64,000 nt of DNA from Acidobacteriota bacterium (lineage in GTDB: Bacteria; Acidobacteriota; Blastocatellia; Pyrinomonadales; Pyrinomonadaceae), in assembly GCA_020199775.1 (NCBI GenBank), contig JAIVJZ010000006.1, positions 167,971-231,970 of the forward strand. Reading direction: 5' to 3'. Of this stretch, positions 27,535-37,590 are shown in pieces. Position 1 is the stretch's first letter; every line of letters begins with the position of its first letter. The notes below the pieces were generated by a model. That model was given only the letters and a program-made list of their open reading frames with translations, was not told where the DNA came from and did no database searches. The position numbers were made by a program, and so were the translations under genes.

Positions 27535-28087
27535 TGATCAGTTTCTGCACCGCCTTGAACTGTTCGTGGGCGGCGTCGCGCATGAGTTCGAAGAGAGCCA
27601 TTTCGATGGAAGAGGGGAGCGCGCCCGATTGTTGCATCTTGGCGAGTCCGGTCTCGCGGTTGTGCGCGGCGCGGGCGGTGATGCACTCGGTCAGGAGATG
27701 CACCCGATAGTTGCGCGCGAGCAGGTCGTGCGTCGTCTGGTTGACGCAGACGTGCGCTTCGATGCCGCAGACGATCACCTGTCGGGCGCGCACGCGTTCG
27801 AGTTCGTTGACGAAAGCCTGCGCGCCGCAGGAACTGAAAGCGGTCTTCTCGATGGGTTTGAGGGCGGGGGGCAACACGGCGCGAATCTCTCCGGCGGTCT
27901 GCCCCAAGCCCTTCGGGTATTGTTCGGTGACGATGACGGGCAGGCCGAGCAGTTGCGCGGCGTGCGCCATGAGGGCGATGCGTACCGCGACCTCCGCGAA
28001 GTCGGGCATGGACGAGCGAAACGCCTCCTGCATGTCTATGATGACGAGCGCGGTCTCGGCCGCGTCGAGCGTGTTTTCGTGTCGCAT
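27530..28087 (-). CDS. Isochorismatase-family cysteine hydrolase
   Basis: 185 aa using ATG at 28087; upstream in-frame codons lie in repeat-like purine-rich DNA. The triad is visible: Asp in ALVIIDMQEAF, Lys in KPIEKTAFSSCG, and the nucleophilic Cys in VCGIEAHVCVNQT. The family includes nicotinamidases, ureidoacrylate hydrolases and many proteins of unknown substrate. The short lid region and the EAHVC motif match the YcaC/'hydrolase' subgroup rather than entB. It is cytosolic, and no pathway neighbour indicates the substrate. Confidence 0.85.
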   Translation of the reverse strand: MRHENTLDAAETALVIIDMQEAFRSSMPDFAEVAVRIALMAHAAQLLGLPVIVTEQYPKGLGQTAGEIRAVLPPALKPIEKTAFSSCGAQAFVNELERVRARQVIVCGIEAHVCVNQTTHDLLARNYRVHLLTECITARAAHNRETGLAKMQQSGALPSSIEMALFELMRDAAHEQFKAVQKLIK

Positions 28088-28568
28088 TCGTGAAAACCTT
28101 TCGGGCGGACATTTAAGCACAGGGAAAACTGAAAGGGAAAAGGGGACGGCGGAAGGGTCGAAAGCGGCGGAGAAAGTAAAGGGAAAAGCGGCGCGAGGCG
28201 ACGGCGCGCTTCGACTTGAAACCTTGCGGCGTCTCATTTCGTCTTACACCGGACGACCGACGGACGTTGCGCGAATCGAAAGTTGCCTCACCGCCGCGCC
28301 GCCGCGCGCGATAGTGGGCGGGGCGGTTGCGGGGCGGGCGCGGCGGCAACTATAATGCGCGTCTATTAATCGTGGCGCGGCAGGCCAAGGCCGCCGCAAC
28401 GAGAGCAGCCCGCGTTCCAAAATTTTGTCGCAACAATCCGAAGTCTTAGACGCAAAATCTCCGGCATAAGGTGAAGTTTTCGCGCCGCCCCCGGTCGTCG
28501 CGAGAGGCCAGCAGCACGCACCCGGCCACAAAATTGTTCACGTTCCGCCAACGAATTGGAGACTCCTG
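28088..28568. other. Intergenic region with possible half-array and promoter
   Basis: 481 bp. The left part (28118-28200) is purine-rich with AAAGGGA-like units resembling one arm of the 55024 repeat, but no matching second arm is seen. The right part holds a likely promoter for the S9A peptidase. No gene is seen. Confidence 0.5.
28327..28356 (+). promoter_or_regulatory. Possible promoter for the S9A peptidase
   Basis: Perfect -10 TATAAT at 28351-28356 with a weak -35 (TTGCGG, 28327-28332) at an 18-nt spacing. This implies a ~200-nt leader before the ATG at 28569. Confidence 0.4.
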
Positions 28569-30695
28569 ATGAAGAAACTACTTTTCATGCTCGCGCTCTA
28601 CGGCGCGTTAATCTCACTCGGTCACACGGAAATCATGGCTCAAGTCAACCAGCCCACGCCCGCGCCGCCGACGGCCAAGAAACTCGCCCGCAACCAGACC
28701 GTCCACGGCGAGACGCTCAACGACGATTACTTCTGGCTGCGCGAGAAAACCGACAAGGAAGTCATCTCTTACCTCGAAGCCGAAAACGCTTACACGGACG
28801 CGTTGATGAAAGGCACGGAAGCTTTTCAGGAGAAGCTCTATCAAGAGATGCTCGGGCGCATCAAGCAGACGGACGCCAACGTCCCTTACCGCCAGGACGG
28901 TTATTACTATTACTCGCGCACCGAGACGGGCAAGCAGTACCCGATCTTCGCGCGCAAGAAGGGAAGCCTGACCGCGCCCGAAGAGATCACGCTCGATCTC
29001 AACGAACTGGCGAAGGGGCAGAAGTACACGGCGATTGCCACCTACGCCGTCAGCGACGACACGAACCTCCTCGCCTACTCGCACGACACGACGGGCTTTC
29101 GCGAATACTTCCTCCGCATCAAAGACCTGCGCACCGGCAAACTGCTGCCCGACGACATCGGCAAAGTCTCCGGCGCGTTCTGGGCTGACGCCAAAACTCT
29201 CTTCTACATCACCGAGGACGCCGCCAAACGCCCGCACCGTCTCTACCGCCACACGCTCGGCGACCCGAAGGAGAAGGACGCGCTCGTCTACGAGGAAAAG
29301 GATAAACTCTACCGCCTCGGCGCGCGCCGCTCGCGCAGCCGCCAGTACATCTTCATCGCCTCTGCGAGTTCGAACAACACCGAGTACAGATACCTGCGCC
29401 CGGATCGTCCGGCCGAGCCTTTCAAGCTGATTTTGGCGCGCGCCGGCGAGCACGAGTATTACCCGGATCATCACGGCGACCAGTTCTACATCCTGACGAA
29501 CGACAAAGGGCGCGGCTTCCGCGTCGTCACCGCGCCCGTCGCAGACCCGCGGCCGGAGAACTGGAAAGAATTCATCCCGCACCGCAAGGGCGTGACGCTC
29601 GAATCGCAGTCGATCTTCGCCAACCACTACGTCGTCTCCGAGCGCGATCAGGGCTTGCAGAAAGTGCGCGTCGTCGATGTCAAGACGAACGCTTCGCACT
29701 ATCTCGAATTTCCCGAACCCGTCTATTCCGCCTTCGTCAACTTCACGCCGGAGTTCGACACGACGACCCTGCGCTTCAGCTACCAGTCGTTCACCACGCC
29801 GTCGAGCGTCTACGACTACGACATGCGGACGCGCAAGCGCGAACTGCTCAAGCAGACCGAGGTGTTAGGCGGCTACGACGCGTCGCGTTACGCCGCCGAG
29901 CGCACCTTCGCCGTCGCCTCTGACGGCGTGCGCATCCCCGTCTCGCTCTACTACCGCAAGGATTTGCGCAAAGCCGGGACGCCGCAGGCGATGCTCCTGA
30001 ACGCTTACGGTTCTTACGGCATCCCTTCCAACGTCGGCTTCAACTCCAACCGGCTGTCGCTGATCGACCGGGGCGTCGTCTTAGCCATCGCGCACATCCG
30101 TGGCGGCGGCGACCTCGGCAAAGAGTGGCACGACGAAGGCAAGATGATGAAGAAGAAGAACACCTTCACCGACTTCATCACCGCCGCCGAACATTTGATC
30201 AAAGAGAAGTACACCGCGAAAGACAAACTCGTCATCACGGGCGGCAGCGCGGGCGGGCTGTTGATGGGCGCGGTCGCCAACATGCGTCCCGATCTCTTCA
30301 AGGCCATCGTCACCTACGTGCCCTTCGTCGATGTCATCAACACGATGATGGACGCATCGCTCCCGCTGACGGTGCAGGAATATCTCGAATGGGGCAACCC
30401 GAACGACAAGGAGGCTTACGCCTACATGAAGTCGTACAGCCCTTACGACAACCTCGAGGCCAAAGAGTACCCGTCGATGCTCGTCAAGACTTCCCTGAAC
30501 GACAGCCAGGTGATGTACTGGGAGCCCGCGAAGTACGTCGCCAAGCTGCGCACGATGAAGAAGGACAAGAACCCGCTCCTGTTGAAGATCAACATGGGCG
30601 CGGGACACGGCGGCTCGTCAGGTCGCTACGACGCGCTGCGCGAGACGGCCTTCGACTACGCCTTCATCTTGCAGCAGTTCGGCATCGCGAATTAA
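28569..30695 (+). CDS. S9A prolyl oligopeptidase / oligopeptidase B-like protein
   Basis: 708 aa with an N-terminal signal-like segment (LLFMLALYGALISLGHTE). An N-terminal beta-propeller begins with TVHGETLNDDYFWLREK. The C-terminal alpha/beta hydrolase has Ser560 in ITGGSAGGLLMGA, Asp645 in KTSLNDSQVMYWEPAK and His680 in GAGHGGSSGRY. VTYVPFVDVINTMMDASLPL is characteristic of oligopeptidase B (PtrB), which cleaves short peptides after basic residues. The signal-like start suggests periplasmic location. GGAG 11 nt upstream supports the ATG. The hairpin A5 begins just after the stop. Confidence 0.93.
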   Translation: MKKLLFMLALYGALISLGHTEIMAQVNQPTPAPPTAKKLARNQTVHGETLNDDYFWLREKTDKEVISYLEAENAYTDALMKGTEAFQEKLYQEMLGRIKQTDANVPYRQDGYYYYSRTETGKQYPIFARKKGSLTAPEEITLDLNELAKGQKYTAIATYAVSDDTNLLAYSHDTTGFREYFLRIKDLRTGKLLPDDIGKVSGAFWADAKTLFYITEDAAKRPHRLYRHTLGDPKEKDALVYEEKDKLYRLGARRSRSRQYIFIASASSNNTEYRYLRPDRPAEPFKLILARAGEHEYYPDHHGDQFYILTNDKGRGFRVVTAPVADPRPENWKEFIPHRKGVTLESQSIFANHYVVSERDQGLQKVRVVDVKTNASHYLEFPEPVYSAFVNFTPEFDTTTLRFSYQSFTTPSSVYDYDMRTRKRELLKQTEVLGGYDASRYAAERTFAVASDGVRIPVSLYYRKDLRKAGTPQAMLLNAYGSYGIPSNVGFNSNRLSLIDRGVVLAIAHIRGGGDLGKEWHDEGKMMKKKNTFTDFITAAEHLIKEKYTAKDKLVITGGSAGGLLMGAVANMRPDLFKAIVTYVPFVDVINTMMDASLPLTVQEYLEWGNPNDKEAYAYMKSYSPYDNLEAKEYPSMLVKTSLNDSQVMYWEPAKYVAKLRTMKKDKNPLLLKINMGAGHGGSSGRYDALRETAFDYAFILQQFGIAN

Positions 30696-30697
30696 CG

Positions 30698-30780
30698 AAA
30701 CGCAGAAGTAGGAACGCGGAACGATGAACTGAAGAATTGCTCCCTTCAGTTCATCGTTCCGCGTTCCTACTTCTGCGTTC
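30698..30780. repeat. Heptamer-type intergenic inverted repeat, GAACGAT family (A5)
   Basis: Near-perfect ~36-bp stem: AACGCAGAAGTAGGAACGCG... pairs with ...CGCGTTCCTACTTCTGCGTT, apex around AATTGCTCCC. This is the longest uninterrupted stem in the window. It lies between converging genes and fills the gap. Confidence 0.92.
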
Positions 30781-30788
30781 TCCCCGGA

Positions 30789-31271
30789 TCAGGCTTCGCG
30801 GAGGTGGAGCGCGTCCCTGCGCCTGTCGGCTTGCGGGAGCGTGCGCAGGTGCGCCACGTAGCGTTCGCGGTCGTCCTCGCTCATCCGTTCGATGCGCACG
30901 CCGACGAGATAGCCTTCGCCCGCGCTCTCGCCGTCGAGTTGCTGGAAGCGCGCGGGCGTGGCGATCAAATCGACAACGCCGGACGGGAGTTCGAGCTTGA
31001 TCGACAATCTATTTTCTTTGAGCGTGATGTAGTCGCCGCCGATGCGGATTGAGGGCACGACCAGATTCAGGTCGTGCTCGCCGAGGTCGCGCGTGCGCCC
31101 GGCGAGAGAGGCCGGGGGCTTCGCGCCCGCCGCGCCGCCGCCCTTCGGGTCGGCGACGGAGACGTTGAACGGGATGCGTGCGGCGAAACGCGCGTTGCGG
31201 CGGCGCGCGCCGCGCCGCTCGGTGACGTAGTCACGCAACAGCGTCGAGGCTTTGTTTCTTAATCCTTCCAT
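30789..31271 (-). CDS. PilZ-like domain protein
   Basis: 160 aa. A basic N-terminus (TERRGARRRNARFAARIPF) resembles the RxxxR c-di-GMP-binding entry of PilZ domains. A beta-rich core follows (GRTRDLGEHDLNLVVPSI, ENRLSIKLELPSGVVDLIA, GEGYLVGVRIERMSEDDRER), including the D/NxSxxG-position segment in modified form (DLGEHDLNLVV). PilZ proteins transmit c-di-GMP signals to motility or exopolysaccharide machinery. Because the second motif is degenerate, ligand binding is uncertain. Confidence 0.65.
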   Translation of the reverse strand: MEGLRNKASTLLRDYVTERRGARRRNARFAARIPFNVSVADPKGGGAAGAKPPASLAGRTRDLGEHDLNLVVPSIRIGGDYITLKENRLSIKLELPSGVVDLIATPARFQQLDGESAGEGYLVGVRIERMSEDDRERYVAHLRTLPQADRRRDALHLREA

Positions 31272-31778
31272 GGTCGCGAAGTCTCCTTATGCAACAGGTG
31301 TCGGGTACTGGTTCGCGCCGGTCAAGTCGTAAACCCCCGGCGCGGCTCAAGGGGACATGAATCGGGGAAGATCGACAGGTCGTGCCGACATCATACCATC
31401 GCCCGCGTAGATCGTGGCAACGATCCCGGCGCGGGCGTCGCCGACGCGTCGCCGCCTGCCCCGGTCGCGCGGCGCACGCGCCGTCGTTCCGCGTGCGGGT
31501 CGCCGCGCCAACGCGCGGCGCACGCGCGTTGGCCGCCCCCTCGCCATTCGCGCGATCAAACTCCCCGTTGCGCGACGGGCGCCGATAATGATATTTTTCG
31601 CTTGCCATTCAGCCGTCTCTAAATCTGTTGTTTACCGAAAGATATTTCACGCTGCCCCGGAATTGTCGTGGCGTAAGTTGCGCCCCGGCCGCCCCGGCCT
31701 GCGCGCGTTCCTGCAACTAACTTCCGCTCACTGCGTACTACAACGACATCGCCCGTTCACTCAGGAGAAATCACTCGC
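31272..31778. other. Divergent intergenic region (507 bp)
   Basis: No gene, heptamer array or terminator is seen. The right half is GC-rich and then A+T-richer before the BNR gene (AGGAGA ribosome site at ~31762). A possible minus-strand promoter is listed separately. Confidence 0.5.
31390..31420 (-). promoter_or_regulatory. Possible promoter for the PilZ-like gene
   Basis: On the minus strand TTGCCA (31420-31415) and TATGAT (31395-31390) each match consensus at 5 of 6 bases, but the 19-nt spacer is long. The leader would be about 110 nt. Confidence 0.3.
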
Positions 31779-34700
31779 ATGCGTCCAAAAGTAACGAACA
31801 TAAAACTACCCTCTATCGCTCTGCTGCGCGTCTGCCTGCTCGCGCTTCTCATCTCCGCGTGGGGGGGCGCGCCGCGCGCGCAGGAGGAGAAGCAGACGGA
31901 GAAAGAGGCCGTCGAAAAAGCGAGACAGGACGAGGCCAAAAAGGCCGAGACGGAGAAGCCGAAACAGGAGGAGGCGAAGAAAGCCGAAGAGGCGAAGAAG
32001 CCCGCCGACCCGATGTCCACGCCGACCTTTGCGGGCTTGCGCATGCGGCTCATCGGCCCGGCCTTCACGTCGGGGCGCGTCGTCGGCATCGCCGTCGATC
32101 CGAAGGACAAGAGCCGTTATTACGTCGCCGCGGCCTCCGGCGGAGTCTGGAAGACCGTGAACGCGGGCACGACCTGGACGCCCGTCTTCGACTCGGAAGG
32201 CTCTTACTCCATCGGCGTCGTCACGCTCGACCCTAAAAATGCGCTCACCGTCTGGGTCGGCACGGGCGAGAACAACAGCCAGCGCAGCGTCTCTTACGGC
32301 AACGGCGTCTATCGTTCGGACGACGGCGGGCGCAGTTGGAAAAACGTCGGCCTCAAAACTTCCGAGCACATCGGGCGCATCGCCATCGACCCGCGCGATT
32401 CCGCGACCGTCTACGTCGCCGCGCAGGGGCCGCTCTGGGGCGCGGGCGGCGAACGCGGCCTCTACAAGACGACCGACAACGGCAAGACGTGGAACCAGAT
32501 TTTGAAGATCAGCGAGAACACGGGCGTCACCGATGTCGTCATCGACCCGAACAACCCCGACACGCTCTACGCCGCCGCCTACCAACGCCGCCGCCACGTC
32601 TTCACGATGATCAACGGCGGGCCTGAGAGCGCGCTCTACAAATCCACGGACGCGGGCGCGACGTGGAGCAAGCTGACGCGCGGCCTGCCCACTTCCGACA
32701 TTGGCCGCATCGGTCTCGCCATCTCGCCCGTCGATACGAACGTCATCTACGCGACCGTGGAGGCGGCGGACAAGAAGGGCGGCATCTTCCGCTCGACCGA
32801 CCGGGGCGGCAACTGGGAACGCCGGAACGAGTTCGACACCACCGCGATGTACTACTCGCAAATCTACGCCGACCCGAAAGAGCTGGATCGCATCTACGTG
32901 ATGAACGTCTTCGCGATGGTCTCGAACGACGGCGGCAAGACCTTGCAGCGTCTCGGCGAACGCTCGAAGCACGTCGATAACCACGTCCTCTGGATCGACC
33001 CGGACAACACGAACCATTACCTCATCGGCTCGGACGGCGGCGTCTACGAATCTTACGACCGCGCCGCCACGTGGGACTTCGTCGAGAACCTTCCCATCAC
33101 GCAGTTTTACGACGTGACGACCGACAACGCCACGCCCTTCTACAACGTCTACGGCGGCACGCAGGACAACTTCAGTGTCGGCGGCCCGGCGCGCACGCGC
33201 AGCGCGTCCGGCATCACGAACGCCGACTGGTTCGTCACGCAGGGCGGCGACGGCTTCCGCTCGCAGGTTGACCCGACCGACCCGAACATCATCTACGCCG
33301 AATACCAGCACGGCGGCCTCGCGCGCTTCGACAAGCGCACGGGCGAGCGCATCGGCATCCAACCGGCCGTGGGGCGCGGCGAAGACCCCTTGCGCCTCAA
33401 CTGGGACGTGCCCTTCATCATCAGCCCGCACCTGCACACGCGCCTCTACTTCGCCGCCAACCGTCTCTACCGTTCCGACGACCGCGGCGACAGTTGGACA
33501 ATCGTGAGCGGCGAACTCTCGCGCGCGCTCGACCGCGATAAGTTGCCGGTGATGGGCAGGGTCTGGGGCGTGGATGCGGTCGCGCGTCACGCTTCGACGG
33601 CGTTTTACGGCAACGCTTCCGCGCTCGCCGAGTCGCAGAAGAAGGAGGGCTTGATCTACGTCGGCAGCGACGACGGCTTGATGCAGGTGACGGAGGACGG
33701 CGGGCGCAACTGGCGCAAGATCGACAAGTTCCCCGGCGTGCCCGACATGGCCTACGTCTCGCGCGTCGTCACCTCGAACCACGACGCCAACACCGTCTAC
33801 GCCTCTTTCGACAACCACTGGAACGCGGACTTCGCGCCGTATCTTTTGAAGTCAACCGACGCGGGGCGCACGTGGGTTTCGCTCAAGGGCGACCTGCCCG
33901 CCAACGGCCCCGTGCTCGCCGTCGCGGAGGATCACGTCAACCCGAATCTGCTGTTCGCGGGCACGGAGTTCGGCGTCTTCTTTTCAGTGAACGGCGGCGC
34001 GAAGTGGGTTCAACTCAAAGGCAGTTTCCCGACGATTGCCGTGCGCGACCTCGCCATCCAGCGACGCGAAAACGATCTCGTCATCGGCACGTTCGGGCGC
34101 GGCATCTACGTGCTCGACAACTACGCGCCGCTGCGTCTGGTCTCGGCCGAGATGCTCAAGGGCGAGAGCTTTTTGTTCCCCGTCAAAGACGCGCTCATGT
34201 ACATCCAGTCGCAGCCGCTCGGCGGGCGCGGCAAGAGTTTTCAGGGCGAGTCTTTTTACACGGCCGAGAACCCGCCCTTCGGCGCGACCTTCACCTACTA
34301 TCTGAAAGAGACGATCAAGACGCGCAAAGTCAGGCGGCAGGAATCGGAGAAGGAAGCCGAACGTCGTAACGCCGCCGTCGGGCTTCCGACGGCTGAAGAT
34401 TTGCGCGCCGAGGAAGAAGAAGAACCGCCCTTGATCATCCTGACCGTGGCGGACGCGACGGGGCGCGTCGTGCGTCGTCTGACGGGGCCGGTCGCGGCGG
34501 GCATGCAGCGCGTCACCTGGGACTTGCGTTCGCCCTCGCCGACGCTCACCACGCCGCCCGCGCCCGACGCGGAAGTTGACCCCTTTTTTGAAACCCCGGC
34601 GGGGCCGCTCGTCATGCCCGGCGCGTATAAAGTTTCGATGGCGAAGCGCGTGGGCGGGGTGCTCACGCCGCTCGGCGCGCCGCAAACGTTCAACGTCGTG

Positions 34701-35207
34701 GTCGAAGGGCAGTCGGGCATGTCGGCAGGCGACCGCACCGCGCTCGTCGAGTTCCAGCAGAAGGTCGCGCGCCTCCAACGCGCCGTGGCGGGCGCGCTTG
34801 AGACGACCAACTCGCTCAAGCCCCGACTCGTCTCCATCCGACGCGCCCTGCTCGATACGCCGTCGGCGGGCGACAAGTTGTTGGACGACGCCACGGCGAT
34901 TGACCGCCGCGTCAACGAAATCCTGCGCGCGCTTCGCGGCGACACCGCCCTGCGCGCGCGCAACCAGAACACGCCGCCTTCCATCAGCGACCGCGTCAAC
35001 CAGATCGTCGGCGAGCAGCGCATGGCTATCGCCCGTCCGACAGGCACGCACGCCGCGCAGTACGCGACGGCCGCGCAGGAGTTCGAAACCACGCTCGCGA
35101 ATTTGCGCGCCCTTATCGAAGGCGACCTCGCCCGTTTGGAAAAGGCGATGGAAGCGGCGGGCGCGCCACACACGCCGGGGCGCATCCCGGAATGGAAAGA
35201 GAACTAG
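31779..35207 (+). CDS. Secreted BNR/sortilin-like beta-propeller protein
   Basis: 1142 aa. A signal peptide (LLRVCLLALLISAWGGAPRA) precedes a Glu/Lys-rich linker and then two large propellers with many Asp-box/BNR repeats (SDDGGRSWKNVG, TTDNGKTWNQIL, STDAGATWSKLT, SEDGGRNWRK-type units) and repeated GVYRSDD/DPKD turns. A C-terminal alpha-helical region (residues ~970-1130) ends EAAGAPHTPGRIPEWKEN. The architecture matches large exported proteins annotated as glycosyl hydrolase or VPS10-like. Catalytic residues for a sialidase or xyloglucanase cannot be assigned. It likely acts outside the cell, near the secreted peptidases around it. Confidence 0.88.
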   Translation: MRPKVTNIKLPSIALLRVCLLALLISAWGGAPRAQEEKQTEKEAVEKARQDEAKKAETEKPKQEEAKKAEEAKKPADPMSTPTFAGLRMRLIGPAFTSGRVVGIAVDPKDKSRYYVAAASGGVWKTVNAGTTWTPVFDSEGSYSIGVVTLDPKNALTVWVGTGENNSQRSVSYGNGVYRSDDGGRSWKNVGLKTSEHIGRIAIDPRDSATVYVAAQGPLWGAGGERGLYKTTDNGKTWNQILKISENTGVTDVVIDPNNPDTLYAAAYQRRRHVFTMINGGPESALYKSTDAGATWSKLTRGLPTSDIGRIGLAISPVDTNVIYATVEAADKKGGIFRSTDRGGNWERRNEFDTTAMYYSQIYADPKELDRIYVMNVFAMVSNDGGKTLQRLGERSKHVDNHVLWIDPDNTNHYLIGSDGGVYESYDRAATWDFVENLPITQFYDVTTDNATPFYNVYGGTQDNFSVGGPARTRSASGITNADWFVTQGGDGFRSQVDPTDPNIIYAEYQHGGLARFDKRTGERIGIQPAVGRGEDPLRLNWDVPFIISPHLHTRLYFAANRLYRSDDRGDSWTIVSGELSRALDRDKLPVMGRVWGVDAVARHASTAFYGNASALAESQKKEGLIYVGSDDGLMQVTEDGGRNWRKIDKFPGVPDMAYVSRVVTSNHDANTVYASFDNHWNADFAPYLLKSTDAGRTWVSLKGDLPANGPVLAVAEDHVNPNLLFAGTEFGVFFSVNGGAKWVQLKGSFPTIAVRDLAIQRRENDLVIGTFGRGIYVLDNYAPLRLVSAEMLKGESFLFPVKDALMYIQSQPLGGRGKSFQGESFYTAENPPFGATFTYYLKETIKTRKVRRQESEKEAERRNAAVGLPTAEDLRAEEEEEPPLIILTVADATGRVVRRLTGPVAAGMQRVTWDLRSPSPTLTTPPAPDAEVDPFFETPAGPLVMPGAYKVSMAKRVGGVLTPLGAPQTFNVVVEGQSGMSAGDRTALVEFQQKVARLQRAVAGALETTNSLKPRLVSIRRALLDTPSAGDKLLDDATAIDRRVNEILRALRGDTALRARNQNTPPSISDRVNQIVGEQRMAIARPTGTHAAQYATAAQEFETTLANLRALIEGDLARLEKAMEAAGAPHTPGRIPEWKEN

Positions 35208-35297
35208 AGGAAACGAGGAACGATGAACGCGGAACGATGAACTAAAAGCATTTTGTCTTTCAGTTCATCGTTCCGCGTTCATCGTTCCTCGTTTCTC
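35207..35297. repeat. Heptamer-type intergenic inverted repeat, GAACGAT family (A6)
   Basis: Left AAACGAGGAACGATGAACGC and right GCGTTCATCGTTCCTCGTTT form a stem of ~34 bp, apex AACTAAAAGCATTTTGTCTTT. It starts at the stop codon of the BNR gene and stops 15 nt before the next ATG. Confidence 0.92.
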
Positions 35298-35311
35298 CCA
35301 AAGGGAGTTTT

Positions 35312-37453
35312 ATGTTGAAAAGAAAATTTGCCGCCCTGCTGCTGTTGTTGTTGTGCGCCGTCGCGTCTGTGCCGCTCGCGCCGCTCGTCCGCGCGCAGAC
35401 GACGCCGTTTCTGTCGGACGGCGAGATTCGCATGCTCTCGAATGAAATCTCCGGCGACCGCGCCTTCGAGCACATCCGCTGGCTCACGCACTGGCACCGG
35501 GATTCGGGCATGGAGGGTTATTTCAAAGCCGCCGAGTACGTCGTCAAGGCCGCGAAAGAGGTCGGCCTCGAAGACGTGCGTTTCGTCGAGCAGACTTTGC
35601 CCGGCGTCAACTACACGGCGCGCGTCGGCGAACTCTGGATGACCGAACCCGTCGAACTCAAACTCGCGGACATCGGCGAGCACGCCGTCTATCTCGCCGA
35701 CGGCAGCCACGACGCCGACGTGACGGCCGAACTCGTCTACATCGGCGACGCTTCGGTCGAGAGTCTCAAGAATTTAGACGTTAAAGGGAAGATCGTTTTG
35801 ACGAGCGCGCAGCCGGGCGCGGCCGTGCAGAACGCCGTCTACGCGAAGGGCGCGGTCGGCGTCGTCACCTACACCACGACCGAAAATAAAAATCCGCTCG
35901 ACTTCCCGGACCAGATCGCATGGACGCGCATCGGCGCGACCCCGCCCCCGGGCAAGCAGGGCACGTTCGCTTTCGCCCTCGCGCCGCGCAAAGGCGACAC
36001 GCTGCGTCGCATCCTCGCCACCACGAACATGCAGGACTTCTTCGGCACGGGCAAGAGCACGAAGGGCGGCCGCGTCGTACTGCGCGCGAAAGTTGACACC
36101 GACATTAGCCCCGCGCCCGGCCGCACCGGCTTCGTCGAAGGTTGGATTCGCGGCAGTTCCATCCACGACCAGCAGATCATCCTCACCGCGCACCTGCAAG
36201 AGGAACAAGGCTCGGCCAACGACGACGGCAGCGGCTGCGGCAACCTGCTCGAACTCGCGCGCACTTACAACAAACTGATCGCAGAGGGCAAGATGCCACG
36301 CCCCCTGCGCGACATCCGTTTCTGGTGGACGGACGAAATCTATTCCGAGTATCGCTATTTTCAGGACTACCCCGACGAGCCGAAGAAGTTTCTCGCCAAC
36401 GTCCATCAGGACATGACCGGCGCGAATCAGGCGATGGGCAGCCGCGTCCAGCATCTCATCTTCGCGCCCCACTCCCGCACCTCTTACCTCGACGCGATTT
36501 TCGAGTCGGTCGGGCAATATGTCATCAACACCAACAACGGCTTTCTCGCCGCCAGCCGTCAGGGCGGGCTGCCGCGCCCGCACACGCGCCCGCTCTACTC
36601 ATCGCGCGGCTCGCGCCAAGGCTACAACGCGCGCTTCGTCCCCTGGTTCGGCTCGTCCGACCACATGACGTTCCTCGACGGCCCCATCAACACGCCCGCC
36701 GTCGCGCTCATCAACTGGGACGACGACTACATCCACTCGTCCGACGACGACCTCTTCCAGATCGATCAAACCCAACTGCGGCGCAACAACTTCATCATCG
36801 GCTCAATCGCCTACTTCCTCTCGCGCGCCACCGAGCGCGACGTGCCCACGCTCGCCGCCGAAACTTACGCGCAGGGCACGAAGCGTCTCGCGAACGACCT
36901 CCGCGTCGCGATGAACCTGCTCAAGGAAGGCCACGCCGCCGCAGCGGGCGACAACTGGAAGGAAGCAAATTATCTCGTCGAGCAGGGCGTGCTGCGCGAA
37001 CAACGCGCCCTCGACACCATCCGTGTCTTCACCACGCCGGGCAGTAAGGCCGCCGCGTCGCTGGGCGAACTCGGCGCGAACATGAAACGCAACGGCGCGC
37101 AATTGACCGCCGACCTCGAAACTTACTACACGCAACTGCGCGGCGCGCGCCCCGCCCCCGCCAAGTTGAGCGTCGCCGAAACTGCGGCCGCGAAGAAGAT
37201 TCCGCAGAACGCCGCCATCAAAGACTACTTCGGAAATCGCGACAAGGCGCGCGTCCGCACGGGTCTCCACGGCCTTATGCGCGACGAAGTTTTCAACTTC
37301 GTTGACGGCCGTCGCAGCTATTACGACATCTACAAGGCCGTCTACGCCGAAGCCGCCGCCGCTGGCTCGTGGTACTACGGCACGGTCACGCTACAGGATG
37401 TCACCAACCTCTTGGACGCGGCCGTTCAGGCGCGGGCGTTGACCTTGAAATAG
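35312..37453 (+). CDS. Secreted M28 family zinc peptidase with PA domain
   Basis: 713 aa with signal peptide (LLLLLCAVASVPLAPLVRAQ). A PA-like insert (residues ~125-250; LDVKGKIVLTSAQPG, AVGVVTYTTTENKNP) precedes the M28 core. Metal ligands and motifs: His in ILTAHLQEEQGSANDDGSGC, Asp in the same motif, WWTDEIYSEYRYF (the family's acidic EE position is varied here), Asp in VHQDMTGANQ, and His in WFGSSDHMTFLDG. These enzymes are aminopeptidases or dipeptidases. The C-terminal ~180 residues are helical and not part of the core. GGGAG precedes the ATG. Confidence 0.88.
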   Translation: MLKRKFAALLLLLLCAVASVPLAPLVRAQTTPFLSDGEIRMLSNEISGDRAFEHIRWLTHWHRDSGMEGYFKAAEYVVKAAKEVGLEDVRFVEQTLPGVNYTARVGELWMTEPVELKLADIGEHAVYLADGSHDADVTAELVYIGDASVESLKNLDVKGKIVLTSAQPGAAVQNAVYAKGAVGVVTYTTTENKNPLDFPDQIAWTRIGATPPPGKQGTFAFALAPRKGDTLRRILATTNMQDFFGTGKSTKGGRVVLRAKVDTDISPAPGRTGFVEGWIRGSSIHDQQIILTAHLQEEQGSANDDGSGCGNLLELARTYNKLIAEGKMPRPLRDIRFWWTDEIYSEYRYFQDYPDEPKKFLANVHQDMTGANQAMGSRVQHLIFAPHSRTSYLDAIFESVGQYVINTNNGFLAASRQGGLPRPHTRPLYSSRGSRQGYNARFVPWFGSSDHMTFLDGPINTPAVALINWDDDYIHSSDDDLFQIDQTQLRRNNFIIGSIAYFLSRATERDVPTLAAETYAQGTKRLANDLRVAMNLLKEGHAAAAGDNWKEANYLVEQGVLREQRALDTIRVFTTPGSKAAASLGELGANMKRNGAQLTADLETYYTQLRGARPAPAKLSVAETAAAKKIPQNAAIKDYFGNRDKARVRTGLHGLMRDEVFNFVDGRRSYYDIYKAVYAEAAAAGSWYYGTVTLQDVTNLLDAAVQARALTLK

Positions 37454-37512
37454 CGACGACTCCGGCGAGAATTTTTAACGGCGACGGTTGCGCCCGTGTC
37501 CGGGGCGAGTTA

Positions 37513-37549
37513 AAAGGCCGCGTGGCGATAATTCCACGCGGCCTTTTGT
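37513..37549 (+). terminator. Rho-independent terminator after the M28 peptidase gene
   Basis: Perfect 13-bp stem AAAGGCCGCGTGG (37513-37525) / CCACGCGGCCTTT (37534-37546) with an 8-nt loop, followed by TGTTT. The A-rich left side could also work for the converging mglA transcript. Confidence 0.85.
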
Positions 37550-37590
37550 TTATGTTTCGGGTGTTTACGGAATTATGAGCCGGACGGTTT

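Noticed and set aside
31272..31778. Small open frames in the divergent intergenic region
   Set aside because: Translations are Arg/Ala-rich without ribosome sites or family features.
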